Shown piece after piece: positions 21,191 to 33,240 of a DNA stretch of 64,000 nucleotides. A program made the translations under genes and the position numbers. Origin of the DNA: Dermacentor variabilis (lineage: Eukaryota; Arthropoda; Arachnida; Ixodida; Ixodidae); assembly GCF_050947875.1 (NCBI RefSeq), contig NC_134568.1:213075678-213139677 (forward strand), written 5' to 3'. Positions within the stretch are counted from its first letter, which is position 1; each line of letters begins with the position of its first letter. A model generated the notes under the pieces. The model was not told where the DNA came from and did not search any database. It was given only the letters and a program-made list of their open reading frames with translations.

Positions 21191-23470
21191 AGTGGATCTA
21201 ACCTCGGTCCCTCTGACTTGGTCACCCAGACGTGATTGTACTGCAAGCACGGCGTCATGTACGAGGCCGTGAACGAGAGACCAACGACCAGCGCATAGGG
21301 CCTAGCCATGATGCAGATTCATCTACCGTCCTTTTGGAGACGAAATCCTGCAGCCTGGTTTACTCAGGTGGCGGCCCTCTTCGACCTTTCGCGCATTACT
21401 TCGCATCGCGTCAGTTTCCTCCACGCTGTTTCGGCACTCACCGCTTAGGTGGTCGAGGAGTTCCGAGAGGTTGTAGATGCACACTACACCAACCCCTATG
21501 ACCACTTCAAAACGACATTGCTGCAACGCAAGCCCGTGTCCGTGCGCAGACGCCTCCAGAAGATTTTCAACAAAGAGCAGTTCGGTGACCGTCGACCGTC
21601 AGAACTTTAACGTCGTGTGCGGCGTCTCCTCAGTGACTGTAGGCTGGACGCAAATAGCCCGCTGTTGTTGGAACTGTTCCTTCAGCGCCTGCCACAAGAA
21701 TCTCGTGGGTGCTGTAGTTGGCTACCACACCGCAATACATGCCCCTCGACAATCCTGCTGAGCAGGCCGACCACATTGCTGATTATTCAGCAAGATGTAC
21801 TGTGGCAACAACGAGTGTTTCGCTTTCGCACCTCGAAGATCGGCAGTCTCGATCGCTTTGATTGCTGAACTTGCTGAGGCCATTACTGCACTACGGTCAT
21901 CGCCCAACCGTCGTCAGCCGGGCCGTAGTTTCCGTTCCAGATTCCCTTCCCGGTCCAGTTCCCGGTATGGGCCTCTACTGTGCGAATATTGCTAATATTA
22001 CAACAAATTCAGTGCCAGCGCAAGTCAGTGCCGTTCCCCTTGCAGCTGGCAGGGAAACATGCCGCAAAGGCACTGATGGTGACCGGTGACTCTTGCCGTA
22101 CAACAAGGCGCTTATTCTACGTTACTCACATGATTGCTAGACAACATTTTCTCGTGGAAACAAGTGCAGAGCGCAGCGTCATTTTTGTAACCCGTTGAGA
22201 ATTTCTGTCACCCGAGGTGAATTCCTGTCACCTGCCATTCCTGTCACGCGGCCAAAAAAACCGCTCCCCTTCAAGCAGCCAACAGCACTTCTATCCACAT
22301 ATATGGCCAGCGCTTTCTTGCCATCGACTTTGGCTTCCGACACACCTTCTGAGGGATGATCATTGTTGCAGATGCATGCATGGCCGTATTCGGTGCGGAT
22401 TCTGTGACCTACATTGTCCCTAGTGTTGACTTCCGAGCTCGTCGCATCCTGAACGCGAAGACTAGGATGCCTATACAAGGCATCCGTGCGCCCATGACTT
22501 CAACCACTAGAACGGCTCGACAGATACCATCATCTGAGATCCCCTCACATCCTTCATATTTCCCAGCCACCAGGAAACCTTCCAATCTTGATCTGCCAGT
22601 GGGTCACAACGTCACGCATCATGTTGTCACCACTGCCCCCCCCCCCTAGTGTTCTGCCGACCGATATGCCTCGCTGGTAACCGCCTTGCCATCGTAAGGA
22701 GGGAGTTCGACCTCATGCTGCAAGTGGTAATCATCCGTCCTTCGTTGAGCAATTGGTCTTCAGCTCTCCACATGGTACCAAAACTCGACCCAGGGGATTG
22801 GCGCCGGCGCGGCGACTACCGTGCGCTCAATCCGCGCACCTTCCCTCATCGCTATCCACCGCTTCACATTCATGTATTCGCAGCCAACCTAGCTGAAACA
22901 GCAAGATAGATTTAGTGAAGGCCTAGCATCAAACCCCTGTTGAGCCAGAGGACATCCTAAAGACTGCGATTGCGACAGCATTCGGGCTTTTCGAGTACGT
23001 GCCCATGCCATTAGGGCTGAGAAAGGCTGGTCCGACGTTCCAGAGGTTTATCAACAGTGTCACCCGGGCACTCCGCTTCGTCTTTCCATACCTGGATGAC
23101 CTCCTATTGGCTAGTATTTTCATCGAAAAACATAGCAAGCATTTGCGCCTGCTATTTTCTCGGCTGCACAAACACGGCCTTCGCATCAACTCCGCAAAGT
23201 GCGACTTCGTCATCCACGACATTGACTTCCTCGGACACAACGTGACTCCCGAAGGAATCAGACCGCTGGAAAAGAAAGTTGAAGCTTTGCGTGAGTTGCC
23301 TCGCCCATACGTCACTGGGAAAGCTCGGGGAATTCCTTGGACTTCTCAACTGCCACCGCAGTTTACTTCCTATCATTGCCCCAATTATTATACCACTGAC
23401 CGAACTTCTCAACACCCCTAAACCTCCGTCCGCTGTTCCGCGAGCGGATGCAGCTGTTGCTTAATTAAAG
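21191..23470 (+). mobile_element. Degraded Ty3/gypsy retrotransposon (copy A2)
   Basis: Order and truncations match the A1 copy: gag (21308-21610, with a TAG after VSALTA that A1 lacks but A3 shares), protease relic (VETSAERSVI, about 22098-22198), linker, and reverse transcriptase (22649-23464). The YLDD box is intact (FPYLDDLLLAS near 23090). RNase H, integrase and 3' LTR are missing. The site of the A1 SINE is empty here at about 23530. Confidence 0.85.
22999..23464 (+). pseudogene. pol: Gypsy reverse transcriptase palm relic (A2)
   Basis: A 140-codon frame starts MPMPLGLRKAGPTFQRF, carries FVFPYLDDLLLAS and the DFLGHNVTPEGIRPLEKKV stretch, then loses frame and continues in another as FLGLLNCHRSLLP. 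This is the palm and start of the thumb of a gypsy reverse transcriptase. The catalytic aspartates remain, but the upstream fingers lie in separate frames with stops, so no enzyme can be made. Confidence 0.8.
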
Positions 23471-23719
23471 CGGCACACTTCCAGGATTGACAGAGATAAA
23501 TTTTATAAGTTATACATTATTGATATGCACATCTGACTGTCATGGCCGAGCATCTGCGGGAGATATTACAGCATATCTGCGCCGTGTTATCTTAAAACAT
23601 GCGGCTTTCGATGGCCTTGTATAAAAAATGTAATTTTCCCACTGCTATTATAAAAGTCTAAGAACATTGCCTATACACCATCAAATAATAAATACCTTAT
23701 AATAGTGTGACATGATCAT

Positions 23720-24493
23720 GCTAGAAAAACAGAGCTTAACACCGAAAGCCATGATAGAAACTTTTAATGAGCATAATCTCACTGCTTAACTGTTGCATTA
23801 TATTAAAAAAATCTAAAATCCACATCGATAGAAGAGCTACCATGTTAAAGTTATGCCATCAGTTCGCCTCTGCCATGTCCGCACTTGACGACCCTTGTTG
23901 TCACGCACCACGCAGACGGCAGCTGAAGTGGGAGAAGCCGCCTCAGCGTCGGGGCACCTGTGCGACGCCGGCCGTCCGAACTAGTGTGCTTCAGCGGGCT
24001 GGTCGAAGGCACTCCTGGTGACGGTGGTCAAGACCAGGCCCGTGATAAAGAGGAAGCACATGGCGTTCCCGGGGACGACCGGCGTGACCGAGACGGCGGC
24101 GAACGCAAGGAAAGCGCCCAAGGTGGCGAGTGTCGGCGTGAGCACAAACGGCAACCAAGCTTGAGCCGGCACTTTGGCGGCTGCGCGATCTCGTTCTTGG
24201 CTGCCGCGTCCGAGGGAGTCCAGGCCACCCGTGCCAGCTCCGGCGACGACGGTTCTACATCCATGGTCTCTCCGGTGCTTCGAAGGCCTAGAGCTTCTCG
24301 TGACGGGGCCCCTGATTTCCGTCGTGGTTTCGATAGGTCGACCGGCCTGCTTGCGAACTCCCTGGACGCCAATGCAAGCAGGGAAGGAGCGCAGCCACAT
24401 GGATGTAGGCGTAGATGTAGAGTCAGCCACCTAAAATGGAACTCTGGCACGTACGGTCTTCTTTGTCTGTCTCAAAACACGAGCGCTTTAAAA

Positions 24494-24540
<47 letters not shown>

Positions 24541-24590
24541 CCCTGATATGTTTATAGCATACCCACTCATGGGGATTGCCTGAGAGTCGG
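23720..24590 (-). pseudogene. Relic copy c5 of the unrecognised small membrane-protein-like family
   Basis: Reverse-strand copy paralogous to c2 and c9, with a 149-codon frame (24430-23981) ending in TLGAFLAFAAVSVTPVVP, NAMCFLFITGLVLTTVT and FDQPAEAH. The companion frame holds MDVEPSSPELARVAWTPSDA. An ATTAAA-type signal on the reverse strand lies near 23763. A pure (GAT)n tract at 24493-24541 borders the 5' side. Confidence 0.55.
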
Positions 24591-26105
24591 GCACATTTTA
24601 CATATGTGTTAAAGCAGTAAACTTAAATATATATAATTTTGATTAATAAATTATTGCGAAGAAAGCTCAAAACGATTAAGTCGACAGTCATTAAAAAGGC
24701 AAATACGATACAAATGAGGCAATAAAGGAGGAATGAAATGAATAATACAATCAACAATAAAATCGGCGTGATTCAAAAAATAAAAATTTCTCGGGCGATG
24801 CATACATGGCTGTGTGAGTGCCTAAGCAAAGGCGCCCGGTAATACAGCAGCACTGGAGCGTTCAATGGCAGGCCGAGCTGTCGCACTGTAATTTCCAATG
24901 TCATTTTTTTCTCGGGGAGGAGAAACGCCGGCATTCTAGTAAGTAGTGTCCAATGGTTTCTAATCTGTTTTAAAAGAGCCACAAAGGTGAAATTGCCATA
25001 CCAGATCGATACATGTATAAATTTATTGGCGGGACTCGACGACGCAGACTCGTTAATGTTACTTACGTCTGTCAGGTTTTCGAAAATTTCCTGCTCCAAG
25101 GGAAGTGGTGTTGTTCCGAGGATGATGTTTTCTTATGTTTCTCTTTTCTTTTTCTAATTCTACACATCCCACAAACATACCCTGTGAACGCCAAATTCTC
25201 GTCCTTTCTCAAATTCCTCGTCTTAAGTTGAAAAATCTATTGTTGCCCGGTCCTCTCTTTCCTTCATTTTTTGCTCCCCCATCAAGCATCTGGGTTTGGC
25301 GGTCGTCGTCGTTTCGTCGCCGACTATATTTGTCCATTTATGTGGACAACATGGGGCACTAGGTGGGTTCCCGAATAGACAACTTGCAGTTGCTGCTCTC
25401 TGGTCTATGTATATGTCACTGGGCCTGTTCGGTTTAGTACGCTCCTGTTTTTAGCCAATAGCCCTGAATGGATGTGCAACTGTAACACAGACGGTATGGA
25501 GCCTTAAATGTGCTTAGATATGCGTCGTACTTCTCAGTGTCGTCAGAATTCCTCCCTCCACCACCATGACACATCATCTTCGCCTAATGACGCATACATT
25601 TAACAGCTACAGGCCACAAAGAGGCGCTTGAGTCATCCGCCACATCTGTTGCTATAACTCTGGCAAACTTCGTATCATTTAGAACCCCACCGTTGCGTTC
25701 AACCTGCGCGTAGAATTTTTTCAACATTGTTGAAAAAAAAATCTGAGCTAACAGAAATCCTTCTCAAGCATTGATGTACCGGTAGCCGAAAGCTAGACCT
25801 CAAAAGTATAAGGACGTTTACCAGGGGAAAAAAAAATATTCTTGAATAATATTCGGCTAGATTAACTTAAAAAAAGTTTTCTACTCATCCAAAAGTCGCG
25901 CTGTAATGCTTTGATTTTTGAAGCGGCGCTGCGCGCTGGAGCCTGACGCCAACGTGGCATTAATTTCCCCCAACACGGTTAAAAATAAAATTAGTATATA
26001 GCTAGCGAACAGATCTGTTTACTAGTTTCCTGTGTACTTTGCTACCTTCTCACTATATCGCTGTACTATAGCCAACACATTCCAATACTAGTACGTGCCG
26101 CCGTT
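24591..26105. other. Unassigned block-A tail (A2)
   Basis: No gene. It aligns to A1 6216-8030 but lacks the equivalent of about 6835-7145. It ends abruptly inside a GTGCCGCCGTTAC stretch that continues in A1, A' and A3, marking the A2/X1 junction. Confidence 0.5.
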
Positions 26106-27660
26106 ACGAAATGCAGCCACTGTGGAATGGCTCGGGGGCTGCATTGTACTTGACTGAAGACACTCTGTTGCCGGACAACGTTCGTTGGCTACGTCAAAAT
26201 CGCTGCGGTTTGCGTGCGGTCCGCCGCCAACACTGACGCGGGAAAAGCATCGGCGATTTGTTGGACCGCGAGGGCCGCGATCTTGCGCGGGTCAACGGCG
26301 GTCCGCACGAACTGGTGACGACATATCACATGATGCGCGGACGGCGGTCCAGAAGAGCAATTTGGTCCGTCGTGTGGTTCGGCCTTTATCACATCTGCTG
26401 TGGTTTTCGTGATGACCGACGTTGGAATTCTACGGCAGACATCGGTTATATCCTTGTCTTGAGCTAATGTGACGTCCGTCTCGATCATGTAACCACCATC
26501 TTTCACATAACCCCAGAGGAATAAATCGAGTGGAGAAATATCAGGTAACCTAGCCGGCCAATTACAGGCCCGTGCCTTCCAATCAATTGCACATGAAAAG
26601 TTGCATACACCTAGTTTCGTGCTCGCGTGCTGCTGTGTGCTGGCGCCCCATCCTGGTGATTCCACAGACGTGTAAGATGTGGCAACGGGACTACGCTCAG
26701 AAACTTGTCAACCACTGCTGCAATCATTTCTTCCACGTAACGCTGTACAGTCAGTGCATGATCAAATAAATTGTCAATTAAATTAAATAAAAAAAATTAA
26801 ATTAAATTACATTAAGTTTGCGGTTTTACTTCCCAAACCCACGATCTGATTATGAGGCACACCGTAGTGGGGGACGCAGGAAATTTGGATCACCTGGGGT
26901 TGTTTAATAAGGTGCACCTAGATCTAAGTAAACGGCTGTTTTCGCATTTCGCCCCCATCGAAATGCAGCCGCCATGGCCGGGTTTGCATCCCGCGACGCC
27001 GTGCTTAGCAGCTCGACATCAGTGATCGAAGAAGATGAGACGGATTATAGCACCGGCGTGAATTCCGAACCACACACTGAACGACCACTGGTACTGGTGC
27101 CGAGTGCGCTTTACCCAGTGTGTTTTGGAGGCACTTCAAAGTGTGCATTTTGCAAACATACCTGGCCATTTATGCTAAAATTGGCTTCATCTGTGCACAT
27201 GAGGTTGCTCAGAACGTCTGGTGACTCATCGCATTTTGTGACGACCCAATTCGAGAAATCTAGATGAATCCGCAGGTTCCCGTCTTCCAAGTATTGGTAC
27301 AGGTTAAGGTGGTACGGGTGAAAGGCCGAGTCATTTAGAAACTTAAAAACACATGACTTCAAAATTGGTACCTGGGCGGCCACGTCCTGTATGCTAGCAC
27401 GAAGGTTTGAGGCCATAGATGCTAGAACATCCTTGAGTAGGCTAAGACTCAAGGACTGAGTCCTCCACCGCTGCTTCTGGAAGTTGCCCCTTTGTCTTAG
27501 GTTTTCATAATTTCTGATGACTGTCGATGCGTTCGGTCTACCGCCACACTTCCATGACTGATACATGTATATTTGCACCCTTCCTCTTGTTGCCATTTGC
27601 AGCTCCCAAGGCAAGGATCATGTTTTCGTTCTTCACATTAAAGAAAGACATGGCGGCTGG
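26106..27660 (-). mobile_element. Tc1/mariner-superfamily element with broken transposase (X1)
   Basis: Minus-strand coding in pieces: an N-terminal frame starting at the ATG near 27650 reads MSFFNVKNENMILALGAANG; after a frameshift, the helix-turn-helix region (GGRPNASTVIRNYENLRQRG), RASIQDVAAQVPILKS, LNLYQYLEDGNLRIHLDFSN, and the first catalytic Asp in CTDEANFSINGQVCLQNAHF (27111-27614). A SINE interrupts next. Then VQRYVEEM, WNHQDGAPAHSS (second Asp) and WPARLPDISPLDLFLWGYVK (third Asp) to the stop at 26189. The DNA-binding start resembles the insect HTH type often annotated DUF4817. I did not find terminal inverted repeats. Confidence 0.82.
26815..27027 (-). mobile_element. Ruka-type SINE inside the X1 transposase
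   Basis: Reverse-oriented SINE with the conserved hairpin (TTTCGCCCCCATCGAAATG at about 26945-26963) and a degraded tRNA-like head near 27000; the AT-rich tail runs to about 26780. It splits the transposase between the first and second catalytic Asp regions. Imperfect flanks GATCAAATAA and GATCGAAGAA may be an old target duplication. The same insertion is in X2. Confidence 0.82.
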
Positions 27661-28590
27661 AACGAAACAAAACGCACCTTTAAGCCTGTGCACTGATGTT
27701 GTCTATTCGCTTTTGTGGTGCCAGCATTTGTGGCAATAATAGAAAAAAGAATAAACTATCCGTGCACTTTAAGCAAAGACAACAGCTATCACAGTTTGTT
27801 TCCAACCAACACCAAACGCGATGTTTTGCTTCAGCCAGGGCGCTAGAGATAAGGCACTTGCTCTATCGGGGTGTTTTTCTTTATGTCCTTTATTTCGTTC
27901 TGGCTAACTCAGATGGAGCTTGTTCGAGGGCGCTGCTTTATGATGCGGATGGGAGCGCAATGAGGTGGTATTTTTCACATTTCGCTGGGTGTATTTATCA
28001 GTGGGAAAGAATTAGTACGCAATTAGTACGTCGCTGAAAATATCGCAATTAGATGGCCCTTGGCGGTGCCTAGAAATGCCTCACTGACACTTAGTTAATT
28101 AGGATAGCACGTCTCGAGTTAGATAATTAATTACAATTACATAATTGAATCTCAGTAATGAGAAGTTACTGGCAGCTACTGTGCTATACCGGAAACAACA
28201 TGCACTAGGTTTCCTTCGAGTAACGCAATTGCTCCATTTCTAAATCTGGGTGCACGGTAGTATATTGGGGCGCCCTGTTTATATTTATGACCTCTGCGTG
28301 CAGGTGACGATGTTTTCATCGCTCATAAATATTGGAAATTATTAGAAGTGCTTTTTTTTTCATGAGTCGTTACTATTGCTTACTGGAAAGAGAAGCAATA
28401 GTGAGACACATATCATTCAAGTGCATTTCACACGCCGTTGATAAAAGACTTTGCCGAAGGGGTCACTGAAGTGCGCAGGTTTTTTTCAGGGTCAAACAAA
28501 TACGCAACACAAGTTGAAGCAGATGAACATACAGCAACATATTAATTCGCTAGGCATAGGCTATCAATACCTTTAGAAATATCTTTTGGC
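27661..28590. other. Unassigned X-block sequence
   Basis: No gene seen. It is shared with 62841-63769. A perfect 10-bp hairpin (ACTATTGCTT, 11-base loop, complement) lies at about 28371-28401. Plus-strand frames here are uninterrupted only for short stretches and are not protein-like. Confidence 0.5.
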
Positions 28591-28700
28591 CACGGCGGCC
28601 GCATTTCGATGGGGGCGAAATGCGAAAACACCCGTGTAGTTATATTACGGAGTGCCTCATAATTAGACAGTGGTTTTGGCAGGTAAAACACCTTTTTTTT
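28591..28700 (+). mobile_element. Internally deleted SINE fragment
   Basis: It contains the Ruka-type hairpin (GCATTTCGATGGGGGCGAAA) and tail (GGAGTGCCTCATAATTAGAC) but lacks the tRNA-like head and the middle of the body. A paralogue is at 63770-63880. Confidence 0.8.
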
Positions 28701-29600
28701 AAATCTTTTATTTGGCTACCTGCTTCTCTTTCATCAATATAATAAACTCTGTATTGTGTGCATATTTAAATATATTGTGTATGTGCGTCATGTTTACAGT
28801 GGAAATTTAAAACAGTATTGAAGTGAGAAAATACGGACGAGGTAGCCGGCGCTGGTGCTTCTAATGCCCTTGTCCTCAAACTGTCAGCATTTGCAGAAAG
28901 AAAGCGACAGTATTAATTAAAAGCCGTGCACGTCCGAGCCAACAAGGATGCAGTAAGCTATTAGCCACAATAAAATTTTTGGTGAAAAGGGCCAGGCAAT
29001 TCAAAACAAACCTCAAATGATGTGGATGACATTACTGTGCCAATGACATTTGGCGGGAGGGGGGAGGTAGGTTTCGGCATCACCGTAGTGGGTGGGGGGG
29101 GGGGTAGGGGCAGAGTTCCCCTCCGGGAAAACTCCGGAGGGGGCACTCTGCCCCCTGCCCCCCGTTGTCGGCGCCTATACCACGTACTGTATTGTTCCAG
29201 TCCTTCTCTACAATTCCTACATATAAACCAGGAAATGTTGATTGCGGTAATTTTTTTACCTCGTCGCCTCTGTCTTCTTGTGCACGCTCTTCCAATTGAC
29301 CTCGTGTGTGAATTAGTTCTTTTTTTGTATGGTGAGCAATGAGTAGCGGCATGCAGAAACAGATTTTTAGGGGCGTTCAAGAGAAACGTAGAGTTCGCCG
29401 CAACTAAAGGCAACATGGCCGCCCAGCGCCAGATTGGCCTTTCTGAGAAAAGCTTGCGATATTGGCGTCCATAAAAAGGAACACTGTCGGCGTAAAAGAC
29501 ACGTGAAGTGTCCATATCGTGGGTGTCGTGCAGTCCAACCACAGTTTGCGGAGCTTCTATGGAAGGAAAAGCTACAGCGTCCTTAGAAAAGTAAACATGT
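28701..29600. other. Unassigned sequence with a long GC-rich hairpin
   Basis: Nothing coding is supported. At about 29105-29157, GGGGCAGAGTTCCCCTCCGG pairs with CCGGAGGGGGCACTCTGCCC, a long near-palindrome. The outer sequence, read on the minus strand (GGTATAGGCGCCGACAACGG), resembles the end of a DNA transposon of the CAGTGGCGTA kind, but no partner end was found. Confidence 0.4.
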
Positions 29601-29790
29601 CTGGGCGATTCTTTTTATTGCCATAGCAACTACATCGACACTCCTGGCCCATTGATGCCGTCGGCATCGCCGTTCGCGTCGTCGTGATGTTCGGTATGAA
29701 GTCTAAAGTCGAGAACACGCTCGATGCTCGCCGTATACGGTATGTGCGAGTGAAAGCACGCGAGGGGAGCCGACGCTCGCGCACTCAATA

Positions 29791-29994
29791 GAGTGTTTTA
29801 GTTGAGCGTCATTACGGTACGCTCCGCTCCGAGTCGCCCCGCTAAGCCACAGTGGAGCGGCGGGCGATTTTCAGGTTTTTGTTATACAGTTGGCGTAGCG
29901 GAGCGGACTTTTCGTAGTTGCAGCACCCTTTATCCAAATTAAGGGTTTTGAAGAAAATAAAAACACCCCATTCATAAGTTTTATATAGTAAAAC

Positions 29995-30078
<84 letters not shown>

Positions 30079-30393
30079 CTTATTTGTCCGTGAAGTATGT
30101 AGACGTATGCTTGTAATGCGTTACCGGTCCATATTATCCAGTGGAAAATATAGCGCCGTCGTGGGGAACCACGTGGTAGCCAGCAAGCTTACTTTTTGCA
30201 TCCAATCCAATCCTTTCTGCCGCCAACGCTAGGCAAGGTTCTGCGCAGCCCGCTCAGCTCAGGCAGCTTGTAAGCGGACTGTGCTTGTCGCTCCGCTAGC
30301 CCGCCTGCGGCTAAGCGGAGGGCGCATGCGCATTCGCGCTTCCGCTGCGTTTAGGTGCTGAGCGGAGCGTATTAACTTTAAACTAAAGCACTC
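29791..30393. mobile_element. TA-flanked MITE with a long (TA)n tract
   Basis: Terminal inverted repeats GAGTGTTTTAGTT (left) and, on the opposite strand, GAGTGCTTTAGTTT (right) sit next to TA at 29789-29790 and 30394-30395. Subterminal ACGCTCCGCT is also inverted (29819 and 30362 regions). No transposase frame. The interior has an uninterrupted (TA)n run at about 29997-30076. TA target use and small size suggest a Tc1/mariner-type MITE. Confidence 0.8.
29997..30076. repeat. (TA)n microsatellite
   Basis: About 80 bases of alternating T and A inside the MITE. Confidence 0.95.
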
Positions 30394-31069
30394 TATACTT
30401 GCACGCGCGAGGAAGGACAGCGGAGAGCAAACGCGCCGTCTTCCGTCGCGCGAAAGGCCGTGGGGAGATATAAGGGAGGGAGGGGGGGAGGCGTTGTGCT
30501 GCGGCAGCAATTGCACATTTCGCGACCGGACGCAAGCGTAACTGACGATGGCGGTAAAAATTAGCGCGCGAAAGGGAAGAAAGTGGGGAGGCAGGGCGGG
30601 AAGGAAGGGGTGCGGCTTCTGCCCCGCAGCAACTGCCTACTTTGCGCGGTAAAGCGTGGTCGCGCACGTCGTATCTTGACGGCGATCTGCACAGGGCTCA
30701 TACCATTGTGCGTGCTGTGTTATCGCCCCTCAATTTGCGTTGAAGCGATAGACAGAACGAAGGTCATTTGCTGCGGCGGTTGCTGCTGCCGCGCTTGCTC
30801 ACGCCAGCCTTTTGACAGCGAGTGTCCCCGGTCATCGAGTGTGATGCGTTCATGTTTCACTGTGCGCCCTGACATCATACTGGTTAATTCAGTTGGTAAG
30901 CGAAGTTGGTAAGCGAACTTCGTATGGCTGTCTGCCACGCTGCTATCGCAATCGATGCTTCACCTTTCGGGCGAAACTGCGACTTTTTTTTCACATTTTT
31001 CGCTTCAACGTAAGGGGTATGGCTATTATCTAGTCTAAACGGTATGATGCGTATTCTAGCAGCGTTACA

Positions 31070-31930
31070 TTATCATGTTAGAAAAGCAGAGCATAACGAC
31101 GAAGGCCGTGATAAAAAGATTTTATTAGCGCAATATCATTGCCTAATTCATTTGTCATATAGCAAAAATCTAAAAACAGGTTCGATAAAACAGCTACGAC
31201 GTTGACGCCATGCCATCAGTTCGTTTTCTGCGTGTGCGAACTCGACGCCTCAAATTGTCATGCACCACGCAGACGGCAGCTGAAGTGGGAGAAGCCGCCT
31301 CGGCGTCGGGGCAGCTGTGCGACGCCGGCCGTCCGAACTTGTGTGCTTCAGCGGGCTGGTCGAAGGCACTGGTGACGGTGGTCAAGACCAGGCCCGTGAT
31401 GAAGATGAAGCACATGGCGTTCGCAGGGACCGCCGGCGTGACCGAGATGGCGGCGAACGCAAGGAAAGCGTACAAGGTGGCGAGCGTCGGCGTGCGCACA
31501 AATAGCAGTTTAGATTGAACCGGTACTTTGGAGGCGGCGCGATCTCGTTCATGGCTGCCGCGTCCGAGGAAGTCCAGGCCACCGCCGCCAGCTCCGGCGC
31601 CGACGGTTCTGCATCCATGGTCTCTCCGGTGCTTCGAAGGCCCAGAGCTTCCCGTGACGGGGCACGTGCTTTCCGTCGTGGTTTCGGTACGTCGACCGGC
31701 CTCTTTGCGAACTTCCTGGGCACCAATGCAAGCTGAAAGGAGCCCAGCCACATGGATGTAGGCGTAGATGTAGAGCCAGCCACATAAAATGGAACTCTGG
31801 CACGTACGGTTTTCTTCGTCTGCCTCAAAACACGAGCGGCTCTAAAGGATGACGATGATGATGACTTTGAAATGTTTGGCGCATACTCATTCATGGGGAT
31901 TGGCCAAGATTCGGGCAGATTTTACATTTG
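31070..31930 (-). pseudogene. Relic copy c6 of the unrecognised small membrane-protein-like family
   Basis: The longest single frame in the family: 185 codons (31751-31194), from EVRKEAGRRTETTTESTC through GAGGGGLDFLGRGSHERD, TPTLATLYAFLAFAAISVTP, NAMCFIFITGLVLTTVTSAF and DQPAEAHKF to RPASHSCPDAEAASPTSAAV. An overlapping frame carries MDAEPSAPELAAVAWTSSDA. A clean reverse-strand AATAAA lies at 31121-31126. Its 3' flank is the empty site for the SINE seen in c3 and c7. This copy gives the best view of the C-terminal tail. Confidence 0.58.
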
Positions 31931-33240
31931 CTTTAAGATAGAAAAATTATAAAAACTATAATTTTGACGCATAAATAAAGCGATTAAAGTAGGCAGCCAT
32001 TAAAGAAAGCTATATATAATATAAATGAGGCAATAAAGGAGGAATGAAATGAATGATACGGTCAAAAATGAAATAGGTATGATATAATAATAAATTTTTC
32101 TGTTGCGATGCATACATTCCTGTGTGAGCGCCCAAACACAGACGCTCTGAAAGACAGCAGAACCGGATTGTTGTACCGGACTGTCACACTGTAATTTCCA
32201 ATCTCATTTTCCTCAGGCAGGAGAAGCACCGGAATTCCAGGACCTAGTGTTCAATCATTTCTAATGAGTTGAAAAATAGCACAAATCGGTGCATGTCTAA
32301 ATTTAGGGGTGCGACTCGACAACGCAGCCTCGATAATGTCACTTCCATCTGTCTGGTTTTGCAAAATTTCCTGCTCGAGTGGAATTGTAAGTCGTGTAGT
32401 TCCGAGGAGGATGTCTTCTTATGTTCCTCTTTTCTTTTTCTAATTCTACACGTCCCACAAACATAGACTGAGAACGCCCCATAGCTGCTCTTTTTATCAG
32501 CGGCAATATTTGCAATGATCTTTTGAACTCTGCCTTCTCTGCGCAATGCGCCTCTTTCGGTATTCGTTTCCGATTAATCTTCAGAATGGAATTGTGCGTC
32601 ATGAGAGTCACCAAAGCAGATAAGTAAAATATAACATGACCTATAAAGTTAACCTGCACAATCAGTGGGGCGAAATTTTTCCATAAATTTTCCAGCGCAG
32701 CGTACACGTTATTGTGTCTGCGACCAAAAGCGTGTCAGCAAAAGAAAGCCGGATGGGCGTGTTCATGCGTACGGACTTGGCAGGATTTCCCAAATTCCTC
32801 GTCAATGGAAAATGTGTTGCTGTCCGGTCCTGTCCTTGTTTCGTTTTTTCCTCCGCCATCACTCACCTGGATTTGGAGGTCGTCGTCGTTTCCTCGCCGA
32901 CTATATTTGTCCATTTATGTGGACAACATGGGAGACTAGGTGGGTTCACGAATAGACAACATGCAGTTGCTGCTCTCTGGTCTATGTATATGTCACTAGG
33001 CCTGTGCCGTTTAGTACGCGCCCGTTTTTAGACAATACCCCTGAATGGATGGCAACTGTAACACAAACAGTATGGAGCCTTAAATGTGTTTAGATATGCG
33101 TCGTACTCCTCTGTGTCGTCAGAATTCCACCCTCCACAAGCATGACACATCATCTTCGCCTTATGACGCATACAGTTAACAGCTACAGGCCACGAAGAGG
33201 CGCTTGCGTCATCCGCCACATCTGTTGCTATAACTCTGGC
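31931..33240. other. Unassigned block-A tail (A')
   Basis: Aligns with 6216-7600 but is clearly more diverged from A1 and A2 than they are from each other. It contains the A' version of the short CxxC frame (32546 downward). No recognised gene. Confidence 0.5.

Larger units (their letters stand above)
29600..31065. repeat. Dispersed GC-rich repeat, interrupted by a MITE (copy 2)
   Basis: 29600-29790 and 30394-31020 together match the dispersed repeat seen at 8560-9270 and 34200-34910, with the 5' extension also found in block B near 12540. The two parts join if the 603-bp element at 29791-30393 is removed. Confidence 0.65.
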
